Assembly (NCBI GenBank): GCA_902765735.1
Contig: CACXBB010000010.1
Coordinates: 1-64,000 of the forward strand
Reading direction: 5' to 3'
Length of the DNA: 64,000 nt
DNA from: an uncultured Eubacteriales bacterium
GTDB taxonomy: Bacteria; Bacillota; Clostridia; Christensenellales; Aristaeellaceae
Within the stretch, counting starts at the first letter, position 1. Each line of letters opens with the position of its first letter. Below, piece by piece: positions 34,804 to 43,651 of this stretch. Below the pieces are notes generated by a model. It ran no database searches. It saw only the letters and a list, made by a program, of their open reading frames with translations, and was not told where the DNA came from. The position numbers and the translations under genes are program-made.

Positions 34804-35979
34804 ATGAACCGAATGATCAAACTCTTAACCCTGCTCCTTGCAGGGCTCATGCTGACCGCCTGCGGCGCGGGGCTGTCCGAGGGCGGGCAGGACGTGGCGC
34901 TGTTCGCCGTGAACGTGGGCAAGGGCGACGCGCTGATCCTCAGGGTGGACGGGTACGCCTGCCTGATCGACGCGGGCAGGCCCTACGCCCGGGGGAAGGT
35001 GCTCTCGGCGCTGAAGGCCATGGATGTGGCGGCGCTGGACGCGGTGTTTCTGACCCACACCGACGGCGACCACGCGGGCGGGCTTGGGTGGCTGTCGGAG
35101 AGCGACATCCCCTTGGGCGCGTGGTACGCCCCGGCTTACTACACCGGCGTGAAGGACGAAAAGCACCCGGCGGTCAAGGCGGCGGCCCGGCGCGGCCAGT
35201 CGGTGCAGTGGCTCAGGCGGGGCGACAGCGTGCCGCTGGGGGAGACCGGCGCGGCGCTTCGGGTGCTGGCCCCGGATCGCCTGTTTGACGACAAGGACAA
35301 CAACAACTCGCTGGTGATGATGCTGGAGACGGCCCAGGGCCGCATGCTGCTGACCGGCGACATGGAGCTTCCGGAGGAGGCGGTGCTGCTTGAGCAGGGG
35401 GACGATCTGTCCTGCGCGGTGCTCAAGGCGCCCAACCACGGCGACGACGACACCGTGTCCCGGGCCTTCGCGGACGCCGTCTCAGCGAAACTGGCGGTGA
35501 TCTCTACCGACTCCGACGAGAAGCCGGAAACCCCGGACCCCGGGGTGGTGTCCCGGCTGACGGCGGCGGGCGCGGCCTGCCGTGTCACGCAGGAGGCGGG
35601 GCTGGGCCTCAGGGTGACGCTCAGCGGCGGTCAGCCCGACGTGACGGCGGTGGACATCGACGCGCCCCGGGCCGCCGGGATCGCGATCCGGAGCGTCGTG
35701 CCGGGGGACGATCTCATCACCCTCAGAAACGACGGCGCGGACTGCGACATGACCGGCTGGTATCTGTATTCCGACCGGGGCAATGAGCTGTACGCCTTCC
35801 CTGCGGGGTACGTGCTTCCGGCGGGGGCGACGGTCACCGTCGGCACCAATTCCAGCGACGACGGGGATTACGACCTGCTGTGGGATGACAAGAAGGTCGT
35901 GCACAAGTCGAAGCGGGACGATGTCGCGCTGTACGACGGGTGGGGCAGGATCGTCGACGTGATGTCGAACGGGTTTTGA
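34804..35979 (+). CDS. Metallo-beta-lactamase-fold lipoprotein with lamin-tail-like domain
   Basis: A 391-residue lipoprotein with lipobox LMLTACGAG, so it should be processed by Lgt and LspA, both encoded in the window. The core is a ComEC/Rec2-type metallo-beta-lactamase domain with metal motif THTDGDHAGG and later LLTGDM and NHGDDD. The C-terminal 115 residues resemble a lamin-tail domain (IRNDG-like core, MTGWYLYSDRGNELYAFP). A secreted phosphodiesterase or nuclease role is possible. It starts after GAGGTGA, just behind the composite repeat. Confidence 0.82.
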   Translation: MNRMIKLLTLLLAGLMLTACGAGLSEGGQDVALFAVNVGKGDALILRVDGYACLIDAGRPYARGKVLSALKAMDVAALDAVFLTHTDGDHAGGLGWLSESDIPLGAWYAPAYYTGVKDEKHPAVKAAARRGQSVQWLRRGDSVPLGETGAALRVLAPDRLFDDKDNNNSLVMMLETAQGRMLLTGDMELPEEAVLLEQGDDLSCAVLKAPNHGDDDTVSRAFADAVSAKLAVISTDSDEKPETPDPGVVSRLTAAGAACRVTQEAGLGLRVTLSGGQPDVTAVDIDAPRAAGIAIRSVVPGDDLITLRNDGADCDMTGWYLYSDRGNELYAFPAGYVLPAGATVTVGTNSSDDGDYDLLWDDKKVVHKSKRDDVALYDGWGRIVDVMSNGF

Positions 35980-35984
35980 CAGAA

Positions 35985-36143
35985 GGGGCTGTCTCAAAAC
36001 GGGTATAATACATTCCAACGTCGTGTAGGGGCGCCGATGCGGCGCCCGCCCGGCAAGAATCCTTGGTTTCTGTCGGGGCGGGCGCCCATTGGGCGCCCCT
36101 ACATTGGCTTTGGCTGTATGTCAATTCGTTTTGTGACTGCCCC
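35985..36143. mobile_element. MITE-like element with GGGGCTGTCTCAAAACG ends
   Basis: A 159-base element with 17-base inverted ends (35985-36001 and 36127-36143, two mismatches). A GTAGGGGCGCC double palindrome is nested inside (36025-36102). It fills the gap between two convergent genes. No transposase is encoded. Relatives are at 46838-47101 and 56718-56845. Confidence 0.7.
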
Positions 36144-36148
36144 ATCCG

Positions 36149-37432
36149 TTATGGCAGCGTCGCCAGCCCCTTCTCCACCAGCTTTTGCAGGCTCAGCAGT
36201 ATGCCCAGCTTGGCGTGATACCAGGTCAGGCCGCCCTGGAAGTACACGGCGTAGGGCGGGCGGATGGGCCCGTCGGCGGAGAGCTCGATGGAGCTGCCCT
36301 GCACGAAGGCTCCCGCGGCCATGATGACCTCGGCGTCGTAGCCGGGCATGGCCCAGGGCTCGGGCATCACGTAGCTGTCCACCGGCGCGGCAGCCTGTAT
36401 GCCGTGGCAGAAGGCGGACATGGCCTCGGGGGAGCCCAGCTCCACCGCCTGGATGATGTCGTGGCGGGCCTCCGTGCCGTCGGGCACCACCCGAAAGCCC
36501 AGCTTTTCGTAGACGTTTGCGGCAAATATCGCGCCCTTCAGCGCCCCGGCCACCACGGTGGGGGCCAGGAACAGCCCCTGGTACAGCGCGGGCAGCAGCC
36601 CCAGGTTCGCGCCCACCTCCTGGCCCAGGCCGGGGGCGCTTAAGCGGAACGCGCAGCGGGACACGCACTCGGCACGGCCCACGATGTAGCCGCCGATGGG
36701 CGCCAGCCCGCCGCCGGGGTTCTTGATGAGGCTGCCCACGGTCATGTCCGCGCCCACGTCGGAGGGCTCGAGGGTCTCGACGAACTCGCCGTAGCAGTTG
36801 TCCACCATCACGTTGAGGCCGGGCTTTACGGACTTGATGAAGGCGATCAGCTCCCCGATCTGCTGAACCGAGAACGTGGGCCGGGTGGCGTAGCCCTTGG
36901 AGCGCTGGATGGTGACCAGCTTCGTATGATCATTGATGGCCTGGCGGATGCCGTCGTAGTCGAAGGTCCCGTCGGGCTTGAGGTCCACCTGCCGGTAGCC
37001 GACACCGTACTCCCTGAGGCTGCACGGGGAGGGGCGTATGCCAATGACCTCCTCCAGCGTGTCGTAGGGCGCGCCCACCGGGCTCAAAAGTTCGTCGCCG
37101 GGCAGCAGGTTTGCCGACAGCGCCACTGCCAGCGCGTGGGTGCCGCAGGTGATCTGCGGCCGCACCAGCGCGGCCTCGGTGTGAAACACGTCCGCGTACA
37201 CCTTCTCCAGCGTGTCGCGGCCCATGTCGTCGTAGCCGTAGCCCGTGGTTGCGGCAAAGCAGGCGGCGCTGACCCGGTTTTTCTGCATCGCGGAGAGCAC
37301 CTTGGCCTGGTTGTGCTCCGCCACGGCGTCCACCGCCTCGAAGCGCGACTTCAGTGCTTCCAGTACATCCTCGCCGTAGCGGTACACCGCGGGGCTCACC
37401 CCGAGGGACGCATACATGTCGTTGAGATCCAT
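36149..37432 (-). CDS. PLP-dependent methionine gamma-lyase-like protein
   Basis: A 427-residue fold-type I PLP enzyme of the family once called aluminium-resistance proteins. The family motif SLIKNPGGGLAPIGGYIVG holds the probable PLP lysine, and VMVDNCYGEFVE the PLP-binding Asp. Relatives are annotated as cystathionine or methionine lyases, but the real substrate is unclear. The start at 37432 matches family length; the site ahead (GGTGATG) is weak. The next upstream frame extension crosses the promoter region. Confidence 0.85.
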   Translation of the reverse strand: MDLNDMYASLGVSPAVYRYGEDVLEALKSRFEAVDAVAEHNQAKVLSAMQKNRVSAACFAATTGYGYDDMGRDTLEKVYADVFHTEAALVRPQITCGTHALAVALSANLLPGDELLSPVGAPYDTLEEVIGIRPSPCSLREYGVGYRQVDLKPDGTFDYDGIRQAINDHTKLVTIQRSKGYATRPTFSVQQIGELIAFIKSVKPGLNVMVDNCYGEFVETLEPSDVGADMTVGSLIKNPGGGLAPIGGYIVGRAECVSRCAFRLSAPGLGQEVGANLGLLPALYQGLFLAPTVVAGALKGAIFAANVYEKLGFRVVPDGTEARHDIIQAVELGSPEAMSAFCHGIQAAAPVDSYVMPEPWAMPGYDAEVIMAAGAFVQGSSIELSADGPIRPPYAVYFQGGLTWYHAKLGILLSLQKLVEKGLATLP

Positions 37433-37600
37433 ATTTTCATCACCAATCGTCGTTATTGCACGAAATATGATAACAAAGCGGCGGGGGATTGTCAAGGCTG
37501 TGGGATGTCACAATTGTTTCACGCCATTGACCCGGTTTGAAGGCTACCAATCGCCCCCCGGATGCGTCTATAATAATAGATGTACAAAGGGGGGAATATC

Positions 37601-38020
37601 ATGTCTCTTAAAAAGATCGTCTGCTTTGCGCTGGTGCTGGTGCTCTCGATGGGCCTTCTTTCGGCCCAGGCCGCGACCCTCAAGCGCGCGTGGATGGAAT
37701 ATGAGGATTACTCCGGCAACCGCGCCGAACAGTCCGTGACCGATGAAAAGACGCTCCAGGAGCTCTCGAAGATACTGCTGCGCGCCAAGGGCAACAGGGC
37801 CAAGCTGGACGGCTGCACGGTCAACTGCACGCTGTTCTGCATGACCGAATCCGGCAGGATCGTCGATTTCGCCTGCGCCACCGACGGCTGCCCTTATATC
37901 CAGAACCGCGCCAATGGCGATACCTGCAACCTGGGGGTGGATTACCAGCGCTTCTGGGAGATCTTCTCGAAGATCCGGGACGGCATGGGGCTGGAGGCCA
38001 GCGCCGTGTTCAACTGGTGA
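37601..38020 (+). CDS. Small secreted cysteine-containing protein
   Basis: A 139-residue protein with a signal peptide (LKKIVCFALVLVLSMGLLSAQA). The mature part has five cysteines in DGCTVNCTLFC, FACATDGCPY and GDTCNLG, and a C-terminal helix. I do not recognise the family. The start follows AAGGGGGG; a TATAAT at 37569-37574 has no convincing -35. It lies about 100 bases before the SCIFF peptide gene, which has its own promoter. Confidence 0.7.
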   Translation: MSLKKIVCFALVLVLSMGLLSAQAATLKRAWMEYEDYSGNRAEQSVTDEKTLQELSKILLRAKGNRAKLDGCTVNCTLFCMTESGRIVDFACATDGCPYIQNRANGDTCNLGVDYQRFWEIFSKIRDGMGLEASAVFNW

Positions 38021-38037
38021 ACGTAACACGTTCTCTG

Positions 38038-38066
38038 TTGACAACCTTCCCGCCGCATGCTATACT
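38038..38066 (+). promoter_or_regulatory. Promoter of the SCIFF peptide gene
   Basis: TTGACA (38038-38043) and TATACT (38061-38066) are separated by 17 bases, about 55 bases ahead of the start codon. Confidence 0.8.
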
Positions 38067-38122
38067 AATGTCACTATGAGGGGCCGGTTTGCGCGGCTCT
38101 GAGAAACGGAGAGGAAACATCA

Positions 38123-38269
38123 ATGAAGAGGATTCAGACCATCAATACCCGCGACCTCAACAAGAGCGCTGCCACCGGCGGCTGCGGCGAATGCCAGACC
38201 TCCTGCCAGTCCGCCTGCAAGACCTCCTGCGGCGTGGCGAACCAGAAGTGCGAGAACAAGAACAAGTAA
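38123..38269 (+). CDS. scfA: SCIFF ranthipeptide precursor
   Basis: A 48-residue precursor. The leader MKRIQTINTRDLNKSAATGG is followed by a core with six cysteines at 21, 24, 28, 32, 36 and 43, the six-cysteines-in-forty-five pattern. In this family the radical SAM partner links cysteine sulfurs to side chains of other residues. The family is highly conserved in Clostridia, where a signalling or regulatory role has been proposed. The start follows GAGAGG; promoter upstream, terminator and maturase gene downstream. Confidence 0.95.
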   Translation: MKRIQTINTRDLNKSAATGGCGECQTSCQSACKTSCGVANQKCENKNK

Positions 38270-38287
38270 GATCATTCTTATGAAAAT

Positions 38288-38312
38288 GCCGCCCGAAAAG
38301 GCGGCGTTTTTT
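38288..38312 (+). terminator. Terminator between SCIFF peptide and maturase genes
   Basis: GCCGCC and GGCGGC pair around CGAAAA and are followed by TTTTTT. Partial read-through would keep the peptide in excess over its maturase. Confidence 0.85.
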
Positions 38313-38328
38313 ATGCGGGGAGACACAA

Positions 38329-39750
38329 ATGGTACATCAGTACAAACTCAACGGCTACAACATCGTGCTGGACATGGCCTCCGGGGCCGTGCACGCGGTG
38401 GACGAGGTGGCCTATGACATCATCGCGCTGTATCCCGATCACGCGCCGGAGGAGATCGTGAAGATCATCGCGGCGAAGTATCCGGAGGTCACCGGGGATG
38501 AGGTTCGGGAGTGCATCGCGGACGTGGAGGCGCTCAGGGCCGACGGCAAGCTGTTCTCCGAGGATAAATATGAAAACCTCGCCTTCGACTTCAAGGCGCG
38601 GCCGGTGGTCGTGAAGGCGCTGTGCCTGCACGTGGCCCACACCTGCAACCTGAACTGCTCCTACTGCTTCGCCAGCCAGGGCAAGTACCACGGCGAGCGG
38701 GCGCTGATGTCCTTCGAGGTGGGCAGGCAGGCGCTGGACTTCCTGATTCAGAACTCCGGCACCCGGCGCAACCTGGAGGTGGACTTCTTCGGCGGCGAGC
38801 CGCTGATGAACTGGGACGTGTGCAAGCGGCTGGTGGCCTACGCCCGGGCGCAGGAGAAGGTCCACGACAAGCACTTCCGCTTCACGCTGACCACCAACGG
38901 CATGCTGATCGACGACGACGTGATCGACTTCGCCAACCGGGAGATGAGCAACGTGGTGCTGTCGCTGGACGGCCGGAAGGCAATCCACGACGCGCTGCGG
39001 GTGGACTACGCCGGCCACGGCAGCTACGACCGTATCGTGCCGAAGTTCCAAAAGCTGGTGAAGGCCCGCGGCGGCAAGGACTACTACATGCGCGGCACCT
39101 ACACCCGCCGCAACCTGGACTTCACCAATGACGTGTTCCACATGCTGGACCTGGGCTTCACCGAGACCAGCATGGAGCCGGTGGTGTGTCCCCCCGGCGA
39201 CCCGGAGGCGCTGCGGGAGGAGGACCTGCCGGTGCTGTTTGAGCAGTATGAGATCCTCGCCAAAGAGATGATCAAGCGGAAGGAGGAGGGCCGGCCTTTC
39301 ACCTTCTACCACTACATGATCGACCTGACCGGCGGGCCCTGTATCTACAAGCGCATCTCCGGCTGCGGCAGCGGCACCGAGTACATGGCCGTGACCCCCT
39401 GGGGCGACCTCTACCCCTGCCACCAGTTCGTGGGCGACCCGAAGTACCTGATGGGCAACGTGTGGGACGGCGTGACCAACACCGCCGTGCGGGACGAATT
39501 CAAGCTCGTCAACGCCTACGCCCGCCCCGAGTGCCGGGACTGCTGGGCCAAGCTGTACTGCTCCGGCGGCTGCGCGGCCAACGCCTATCACGCCACCGGC
39601 AACATCCGCGGCGTGTACGAATTCGGTTGCGCGCTGTTCAAAAAGCGCATCGAGTGCGCCGTGATGGTGAAGGTGGCCGAGGCCGTGGAGAACGGCGGGG
39701 AGGTCGGGAGCAGTGACTGTGGGGCTGGCTGTGAGGAATGTACGAAATGA
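38329..39750 (+). CDS. scfB: SCIFF radical SAM maturase
   Basis: A 473-residue radical SAM enzyme that installs thioether cross-links in the SCIFF peptide. Residues about 1-90 form a precursor-recognition (RRE-like) domain. CNLNCSYC binds the radical SAM cluster. The SPASM region binds auxiliary clusters through cysteines in GGPCIYKRISGCGSG, LYPCHQF and CRDCWAKLYCSGGC. The tail adds DCGAGCEECTK, two or three extra cysteines. The start follows CGGGGAG just after the terminator of scfA. A purine-rich repeat follows the stop. Confidence 0.95.
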   Translation: MVHQYKLNGYNIVLDMASGAVHAVDEVAYDIIALYPDHAPEEIVKIIAAKYPEVTGDEVRECIADVEALRADGKLFSEDKYENLAFDFKARPVVVKALCLHVAHTCNLNCSYCFASQGKYHGERALMSFEVGRQALDFLIQNSGTRRNLEVDFFGGEPLMNWDVCKRLVAYARAQEKVHDKHFRFTLTTNGMLIDDDVIDFANREMSNVVLSLDGRKAIHDALRVDYAGHGSYDRIVPKFQKLVKARGGKDYYMRGTYTRRNLDFTNDVFHMLDLGFTETSMEPVVCPPGDPEALREEDLPVLFEQYEILAKEMIKRKEEGRPFTFYHYMIDLTGGPCIYKRISGCGSGTEYMAVTPWGDLYPCHQFVGDPKYLMGNVWDGVTNTAVRDEFKLVNAYARPECRDCWAKLYCSGGCAANAYHATGNIRGVYEFGCALFKKRIECAVMVKVAEAVENGGEVGSSDCGAGCEECTK

Positions 39751-39880
39751 GAATTGGGAATTAGGAATGAGGAATTAGGAATTGAGTTACCGGCTGCCGC
39801 GTTATATGCGATAGCCTATGCATGCAATGATCGTTCAGGCATTCTATAATTCCTAATATCTAACTCCTAATTCCTCATTA
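39751..39880. repeat. Composite repeat with AATTAGG ends
   Basis: The left end repeats GAATTGGGAATTAGGAATGA units, and the right end TCTATAATTCCTAAT...CTAATTCCTCA is their inverse. The centre shares CCGGCTGCCG and GGCATTCTATAATTCC with the element at 34604-34778 but lacks its palindrome. Confidence 0.7.
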
Positions 39881-39899
39881 TTGCGAGGCAGGTGCTGCC

Positions 39900-41219
39900 A
39901 TGAACACTCCCATCTACACCTTCGTCACGCACTACCTCGAATCCGGCGCTTCCCGCCTGCACATGCCCGGGCACAAGGGGCGGGGGGTGATGGGCTGCGA
40001 GGCGCGGGACATCACCGAGATCGCCGGGGCGGACGCGCTCTATGCCGCCTCGGGCATCATCGCCGAGAGCGAGATGAACGCCGCCGCGCTGTTTGGCGCG
40101 GGGGCGACCTTCTATGCCGCGGAGGGCTCCAGCCAGTGCGTGCGGGCCATGCTGTACCTGGCGATGGTGAACCGCGTGGGCCCCATCGGGCGGCCCGTGG
40201 CGCTCGCGGCGCGCAACGCCCACAAGTCGCTTCTGTACGCGGCGGCGCTGTGCGATTTCGACGTGGAGTGGCTGTTTCCCGAGGGGGCGGGGAGCCTGTG
40301 CGCCTGCCCGGTAACCCCGGAGGCGCTGGCGGCGCGGCTTGACGCCATGGAGAAAAAGCCCTTCTGTGTGTTCGTCACCTCCCCGGACTACCTGGGTGGC
40401 ATGCAGGACGTGCGCGGCCTGTCGGCGGTGTGCCGACGCTATGGCGTGCCGCTGATCGTGGACAACGCCCACGGCGCGTACCTGCGGTTTTTGCCGACGT
40501 CATTGCACCCGATGGACCTGGGCGCGGACCTGTGCTGCGATTCGGCCCACAAGACGCTGCCGGTGCTGACCGGGGGCGCGTATCTGCACGTCTCCGAGGC
40601 GGCCGACCGGCGGTTTTCGGAGGGGGCCAGGGCGGCGCTTGAGCTGTTCGGCTCCACCAGCCCGTCGTGGCTCATATTGCAGTCGCTGGACCTGTGCAAC
40701 GCCCGGCTGGCGGGGGAGCTTCCCGCCGAGATCGCGCGGACCGTCGGGCGGGTCGGGGGGCTGAAGCGGCGCCTGTCGGAAAAGGGGTTTGAGGTTCTCG
40801 GCGGCGAGCCCATGAAGCTGACCCTGCGGGGCGACGGCCTTAAACTGGCGGAGGACCTGCGCCGGGGCGGGGTGGAGTGCGAGTACGCCGACAGGGAACA
40901 CGTCGTTTTGATGTTCGCGCCGGACAACCCGGCTTCCGACTTTGACAGGATCGATGCGGTGCTCCGCGTTCCCCGGCCCCTCTGTGGGACGCCCGCCCCC
41001 GCGATGCCCCGGCCCGAACGGGCCATGAGCGTCCGGCAGGCGGTGTTCGCGCCCTGGGAGGACGTCCGCGCGGAGGAGGCCGTGGGCCGGGTGTGCGCCG
41101 CGCCCACGGCGTCCTGTCCCCCGGCGGTGCCCGTGGCCGTCAGCGGGGAGATCGTCACCGCCGAGGTCGCCCGGGCACTTCGGTATTACGGTATAGACCG
41201 CCTTCGGGTGTGCAAATAA
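39900..41219 (+). CDS. Orn/Lys/Arg decarboxylase-family PLP protein
   Basis: A 439-residue PLP enzyme. It begins with the family phrase SRLHMPGHKGRG and has the PLP lysine in DSAHKTLPVLTGGAYLH and the PLP Asp in LIVDNAHGAYL. In Firmicutes such short forms act as arginine or lysine decarboxylases in polyamine synthesis, but some are of unknown activity. The N-terminal wing domain of large inducible decarboxylases is absent. The start follows GAGGCAGGTG at the edge of a repeat. Confidence 0.85.
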   Translation: MNTPIYTFVTHYLESGASRLHMPGHKGRGVMGCEARDITEIAGADALYAASGIIAESEMNAAALFGAGATFYAAEGSSQCVRAMLYLAMVNRVGPIGRPVALAARNAHKSLLYAAALCDFDVEWLFPEGAGSLCACPVTPEALAARLDAMEKKPFCVFVTSPDYLGGMQDVRGLSAVCRRYGVPLIVDNAHGAYLRFLPTSLHPMDLGADLCCDSAHKTLPVLTGGAYLHVSEAADRRFSEGARAALELFGSTSPSWLILQSLDLCNARLAGELPAEIARTVGRVGGLKRRLSEKGFEVLGGEPMKLTLRGDGLKLAEDLRRGGVECEYADREHVVLMFAPDNPASDFDRIDAVLRVPRPLCGTPAPAMPRPERAMSVRQAVFAPWEDVRAEEAVGRVCAAPTASCPPAVPVAVSGEIVTAEVARALRYYGIDRLRVCK

Positions 41220-41231
41220 CAATTCTTCCGT

Positions 41232-41259
41232 TTGACAACCGCGTCGAATGGTGTATAAT
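41232..41259 (+). promoter_or_regulatory. Promoter of the DUF1385 gene
   Basis: TTGACA (41232-41237) and TATAAT (41254-41259) with 16 bases between. A tandem AGAATCATATAGAATCATAT follows at 41262-41283. Confidence 0.75.
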
Positions 41260-41312
41260 AGAGAATCATATAGAATCATATAGAGACCATGCAACGAAAG
41301 GACGGTGGAGGC

Positions 41313-42236
41313 ATGGCGACAAAGAAGACGAGCATCGGCGGACAGGCGCTGATCGAGGGCATCATGATGCGCGGTCCGGAAAAGACGGCCATGGCGGTGC
41401 GCAACACCAAGACCAACGAGATCATCCTCGAGGAATACCCGACGAAGGGCAAGGACCGGGCGAAGCTGTTCAAGCTGCCGTTCATCCGGGGCATATTCAA
41501 CATGTATGACTCGCTGTCCTTCGGCTACAAGTGCCTGATGCGCTCGGCGGAGCTGTCGGGCCTGGAGGACGAGGAGGAGAACAAGCAGCCCTCAAAGTGG
41601 GACAAGCTGTTCAACGCCATACTGATGCCGGTGGCGACGGTGCTGGCCGTGGCGCTGGCGCTGGGGCTTTTCGTGTACCTGCCGATGCAGATCTGGAAGT
41701 GGATCACCGCGTCGGCCCCGGCGGTGCAGCAGAACTACTACGCCCGGGCGGCCTTCGAGGGCGTGATGCGCATCATACTGTTCGTGGGCTACGTGTGGGC
41801 CACGTCGCTGATGAAGGACATCCGCCGCACCTATCAGTACCACGGCGCCGAGCACAAGACCATATTCTGCTACGAGGCCGGCCTGCCGCTGACGGTGGAG
41901 AACATTCGCCCGCAGTCCCGGTTCCATCCGCGCTGCGGCACGTCGTTTATGGTGCTGATGCTGATCGTGGGCATCATCGTGTCCATGTTCATACGGGTGG
42001 ACAACCTGCTGCTGCGCACGGCCTGCAAGCTGCTGACCTTCCCCATCGTGGTGGGGGTGGGCTATGAGCTGATCAAGCTGGCGGGCCGCCGGGACGACCT
42101 CTTTACCCGCATCATCTCCGCGCCGGGCAAGTGGCTGCAGCGCGTGACCACCCGGGAGCCCGACGACAGCATGATCGAGTGCGCCATCGAGGCCATGAAC
42201 AAGGTCATCCCCGCGGACGGCTCCGACAACTGGTGA
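41313..42236 (+). CDS. DUF1385 membrane protein, YqhQ type
   Basis: A 307-residue protein with about four membrane helices. Family hallmarks are IGGQALIEGIMMRGPEKTAMAVR at the N-terminus and YHGAEHKTIFCYEAGLPLTVENIRPQSRFHPRCGTSF in the middle, whose His, Glu and Cys suggest metal binding. The function is not established. In many Firmicutes it sits beside prmC and prfA; here it is followed by a secreted peptidase-like gene. Start ATG after GGTGGAGG. Confidence 0.85.
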   Translation: MATKKTSIGGQALIEGIMMRGPEKTAMAVRNTKTNEIILEEYPTKGKDRAKLFKLPFIRGIFNMYDSLSFGYKCLMRSAELSGLEDEEENKQPSKWDKLFNAILMPVATVLAVALALGLFVYLPMQIWKWITASAPAVQQNYYARAAFEGVMRIILFVGYVWATSLMKDIRRTYQYHGAEHKTIFCYEAGLPLTVENIRPQSRFHPRCGTSFMVLMLIVGIIVSMFIRVDNLLLRTACKLLTFPIVVGVGYELIKLAGRRDDLFTRIISAPGKWLQRVTTREPDDSMIECAIEAMNKVIPADGSDNW

Positions 42237-42285
42237 TTTCATAATTACCACACATAAATGGCAAAAAATGTTTGACTGAAAGTCT

Positions 42286-42314
42286 TTGCATTTGAATGGG
42301 TCCTCCGGTATGAT
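42286..42314 (+). promoter_or_regulatory. Promoter of the C39-like peptidase gene
   Basis: TTGCAT (42286-42291) and TATGAT (42309-42314) are 17 bases apart, 33 bases upstream of the start codon. Confidence 0.6.
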
Positions 42315-42346
42315 ATAGAATGCGATCATATATCGGAGGACTTTTC

Positions 42347-43048
42347 ATGCGATTTTCGCGTTTCATGCGCGCCCTGCGGCGCACGTTCTTCAAGACCATG
42401 GCAGCGTTTCTGATGCTGTCGCTGGCGGCGGGCTGTCCCGGGGGCGACGCCCTGCAGGCGGGGCGGTTTATGCTGATGCCGGACACTGTGGCCCAGCCGT
42501 CGGCGCCAAAGCGGGTGTTGTCGATCACCACCGCCCGCAGGGGACACTACTACGGCTCCCACCCCGCCGAGGACGTGTACGTCACCCAGACCATCAAGCA
42601 CACCTGTACCCTGGTGGCCGCCACCATGATGATCCGCAACTACGCCTGCCAGCGGGGCACGCCCTACGCCCACATGACCTCGTCGGTGGTCAGCCGCTAC
42701 TGCTGGACCAAGAAGTACGGCCTGAGTCGGAGCTTCTCCGTGGGCCAGGTGGAGGTGGCCTGCTCGCCGGAGATCGGCAAATGTAAGGACAAGAAACAGT
42801 ACCTGATCGACCAGCTCAAGAAGCACCGGGAGGGCGTGGTGATCTACGACACCGGCGCGCCCCACGCCATCTGGCTGTTCGGTTACGACGCCGAGGCGGA
42901 CGTGTTCTGGTGCGCCGACACCATCAAAAGCCGCGGCGGCCACGCCATACCGCTTCAAGACTCCATCATCAAGGGCGCGACCCAGCAGGACAAGGTGGAC
43001 ACCATCGACAAGATCTGGTACGTCGTGAACCGGGAATACGCGGTATGA
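42347..43048 (+). CDS. Secreted C39-like cysteine peptidase-fold protein
   Basis: A 233-residue protein with a positively charged N-terminus and a hydrophobic segment (TMAAFLMLSLAAGCPGG), either a signal peptide or a weak lipobox. The C-terminal domain resembles C39-like peptidases: Cys in KHTCTLVAATMMIRNY, His in GAPHAIWLFGYD and Asp in FWCADT. The substrate is unknown. The start follows GGAGGA, and ATGA overlaps the next gene. Confidence 0.7.
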   Translation: MRFSRFMRALRRTFFKTMAAFLMLSLAAGCPGGDALQAGRFMLMPDTVAQPSAPKRVLSITTARRGHYYGSHPAEDVYVTQTIKHTCTLVAATMMIRNYACQRGTPYAHMTSSVVSRYCWTKKYGLSRSFSVGQVEVACSPEIGKCKDKKQYLIDQLKKHREGVVIYDTGAPHAIWLFGYDAEADVFWCADTIKSRGGHAIPLQDSIIKGATQQDKVDTIDKIWYVVNREYAV

Positions 43049-43533
43049 ATCAGGATATTTTGATCCGCGCCTACGCGCGGATCGGGGCGCTGACCCCGAT
43101 GCTCCGGGATTGCGGGGCGCTGTGCGGCGCGGCCTGCTGCCGGACGGATTCCGACGGCCAGGGCGGGGTGCACCTGTTCCCCGGCGAGGCGGCGCGGTTC
43201 AGGGACTGCGATTGGGTGGATCGCATCGTGCCCGGCAGCTTCGCGCCAATCATGATCTGCTCGGGACAGTGCGACAGGAATCTGCGCCCCCTGGGCTGCC
43301 GCATCTTCCCGCTGACGCCCGTCCGGGGCAAAAACGGCCGGTGGACCGTGCGGCTGGACGCCCGGGCGAGGGCCATGTGCCCGCTGGTGGCAAGCGGCAT
43401 CGGCGGGCTCGACCCGGATTTCGTGAAGGCCGTGCGGAACGCGCTGCGGATCGTCGCCGGGGACCCGGAGGGGGAGGCCTTCCTCGAAAAGTGGTTTGAA
43501 TTGGAAGAAGAATACCGCAAACCGCTGTGGTGA
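43045..43533 (+). CDS. Cysteine-cluster protein (YkgJ-like)
   Basis: A 162-residue cytoplasmic protein with clustered cysteines: CGALCGAACC near the start, CSGQC, and RPLGCRIFPLTP, the last typical of YkgJ-type putative metal-binding proteins. It likely binds zinc or an iron-sulfur cluster; the biochemical role is unknown. It begins inside the end of the peptidase gene (ATGA), so the two are translationally coupled. Confidence 0.72.
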   Translation: MNQDILIRAYARIGALTPMLRDCGALCGAACCRTDSDGQGGVHLFPGEAARFRDCDWVDRIVPGSFAPIMICSGQCDRNLRPLGCRIFPLTPVRGKNGRWTVRLDARARAMCPLVASGIGGLDPDFVKAVRNALRIVAGDPEGEAFLEKWFELEEEYRKPLW

Positions 43534-43537
43534 AAAG

Positions 43538-43648
43538 CCTTCCCCTTCAGGGGAAGGTGGATTAATGCCGTCAGGCATTAAGACGGAAGAGGTCGTGCCT
43601 TCCCCTTCAGGGGAAGGTGGCTGGCCGAAGGCCAGACGGATGAGGTGC
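43538..43648. repeat. Repeat pair of the CCTTCCCCTTCAGGGGAAGG family
   Basis: Two copies of the hairpin CCTTCCCCTTCAGGGGAAGG lie at the ends of a shorter ATGCCGTCAGGCAT hairpin. The right edge (GGCCAGACGGATGAGGTG) supplies the Shine-Dalgarno GAGGTG of the following gene. Confidence 0.75.
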
Positions 43649-43651
43649 AGT

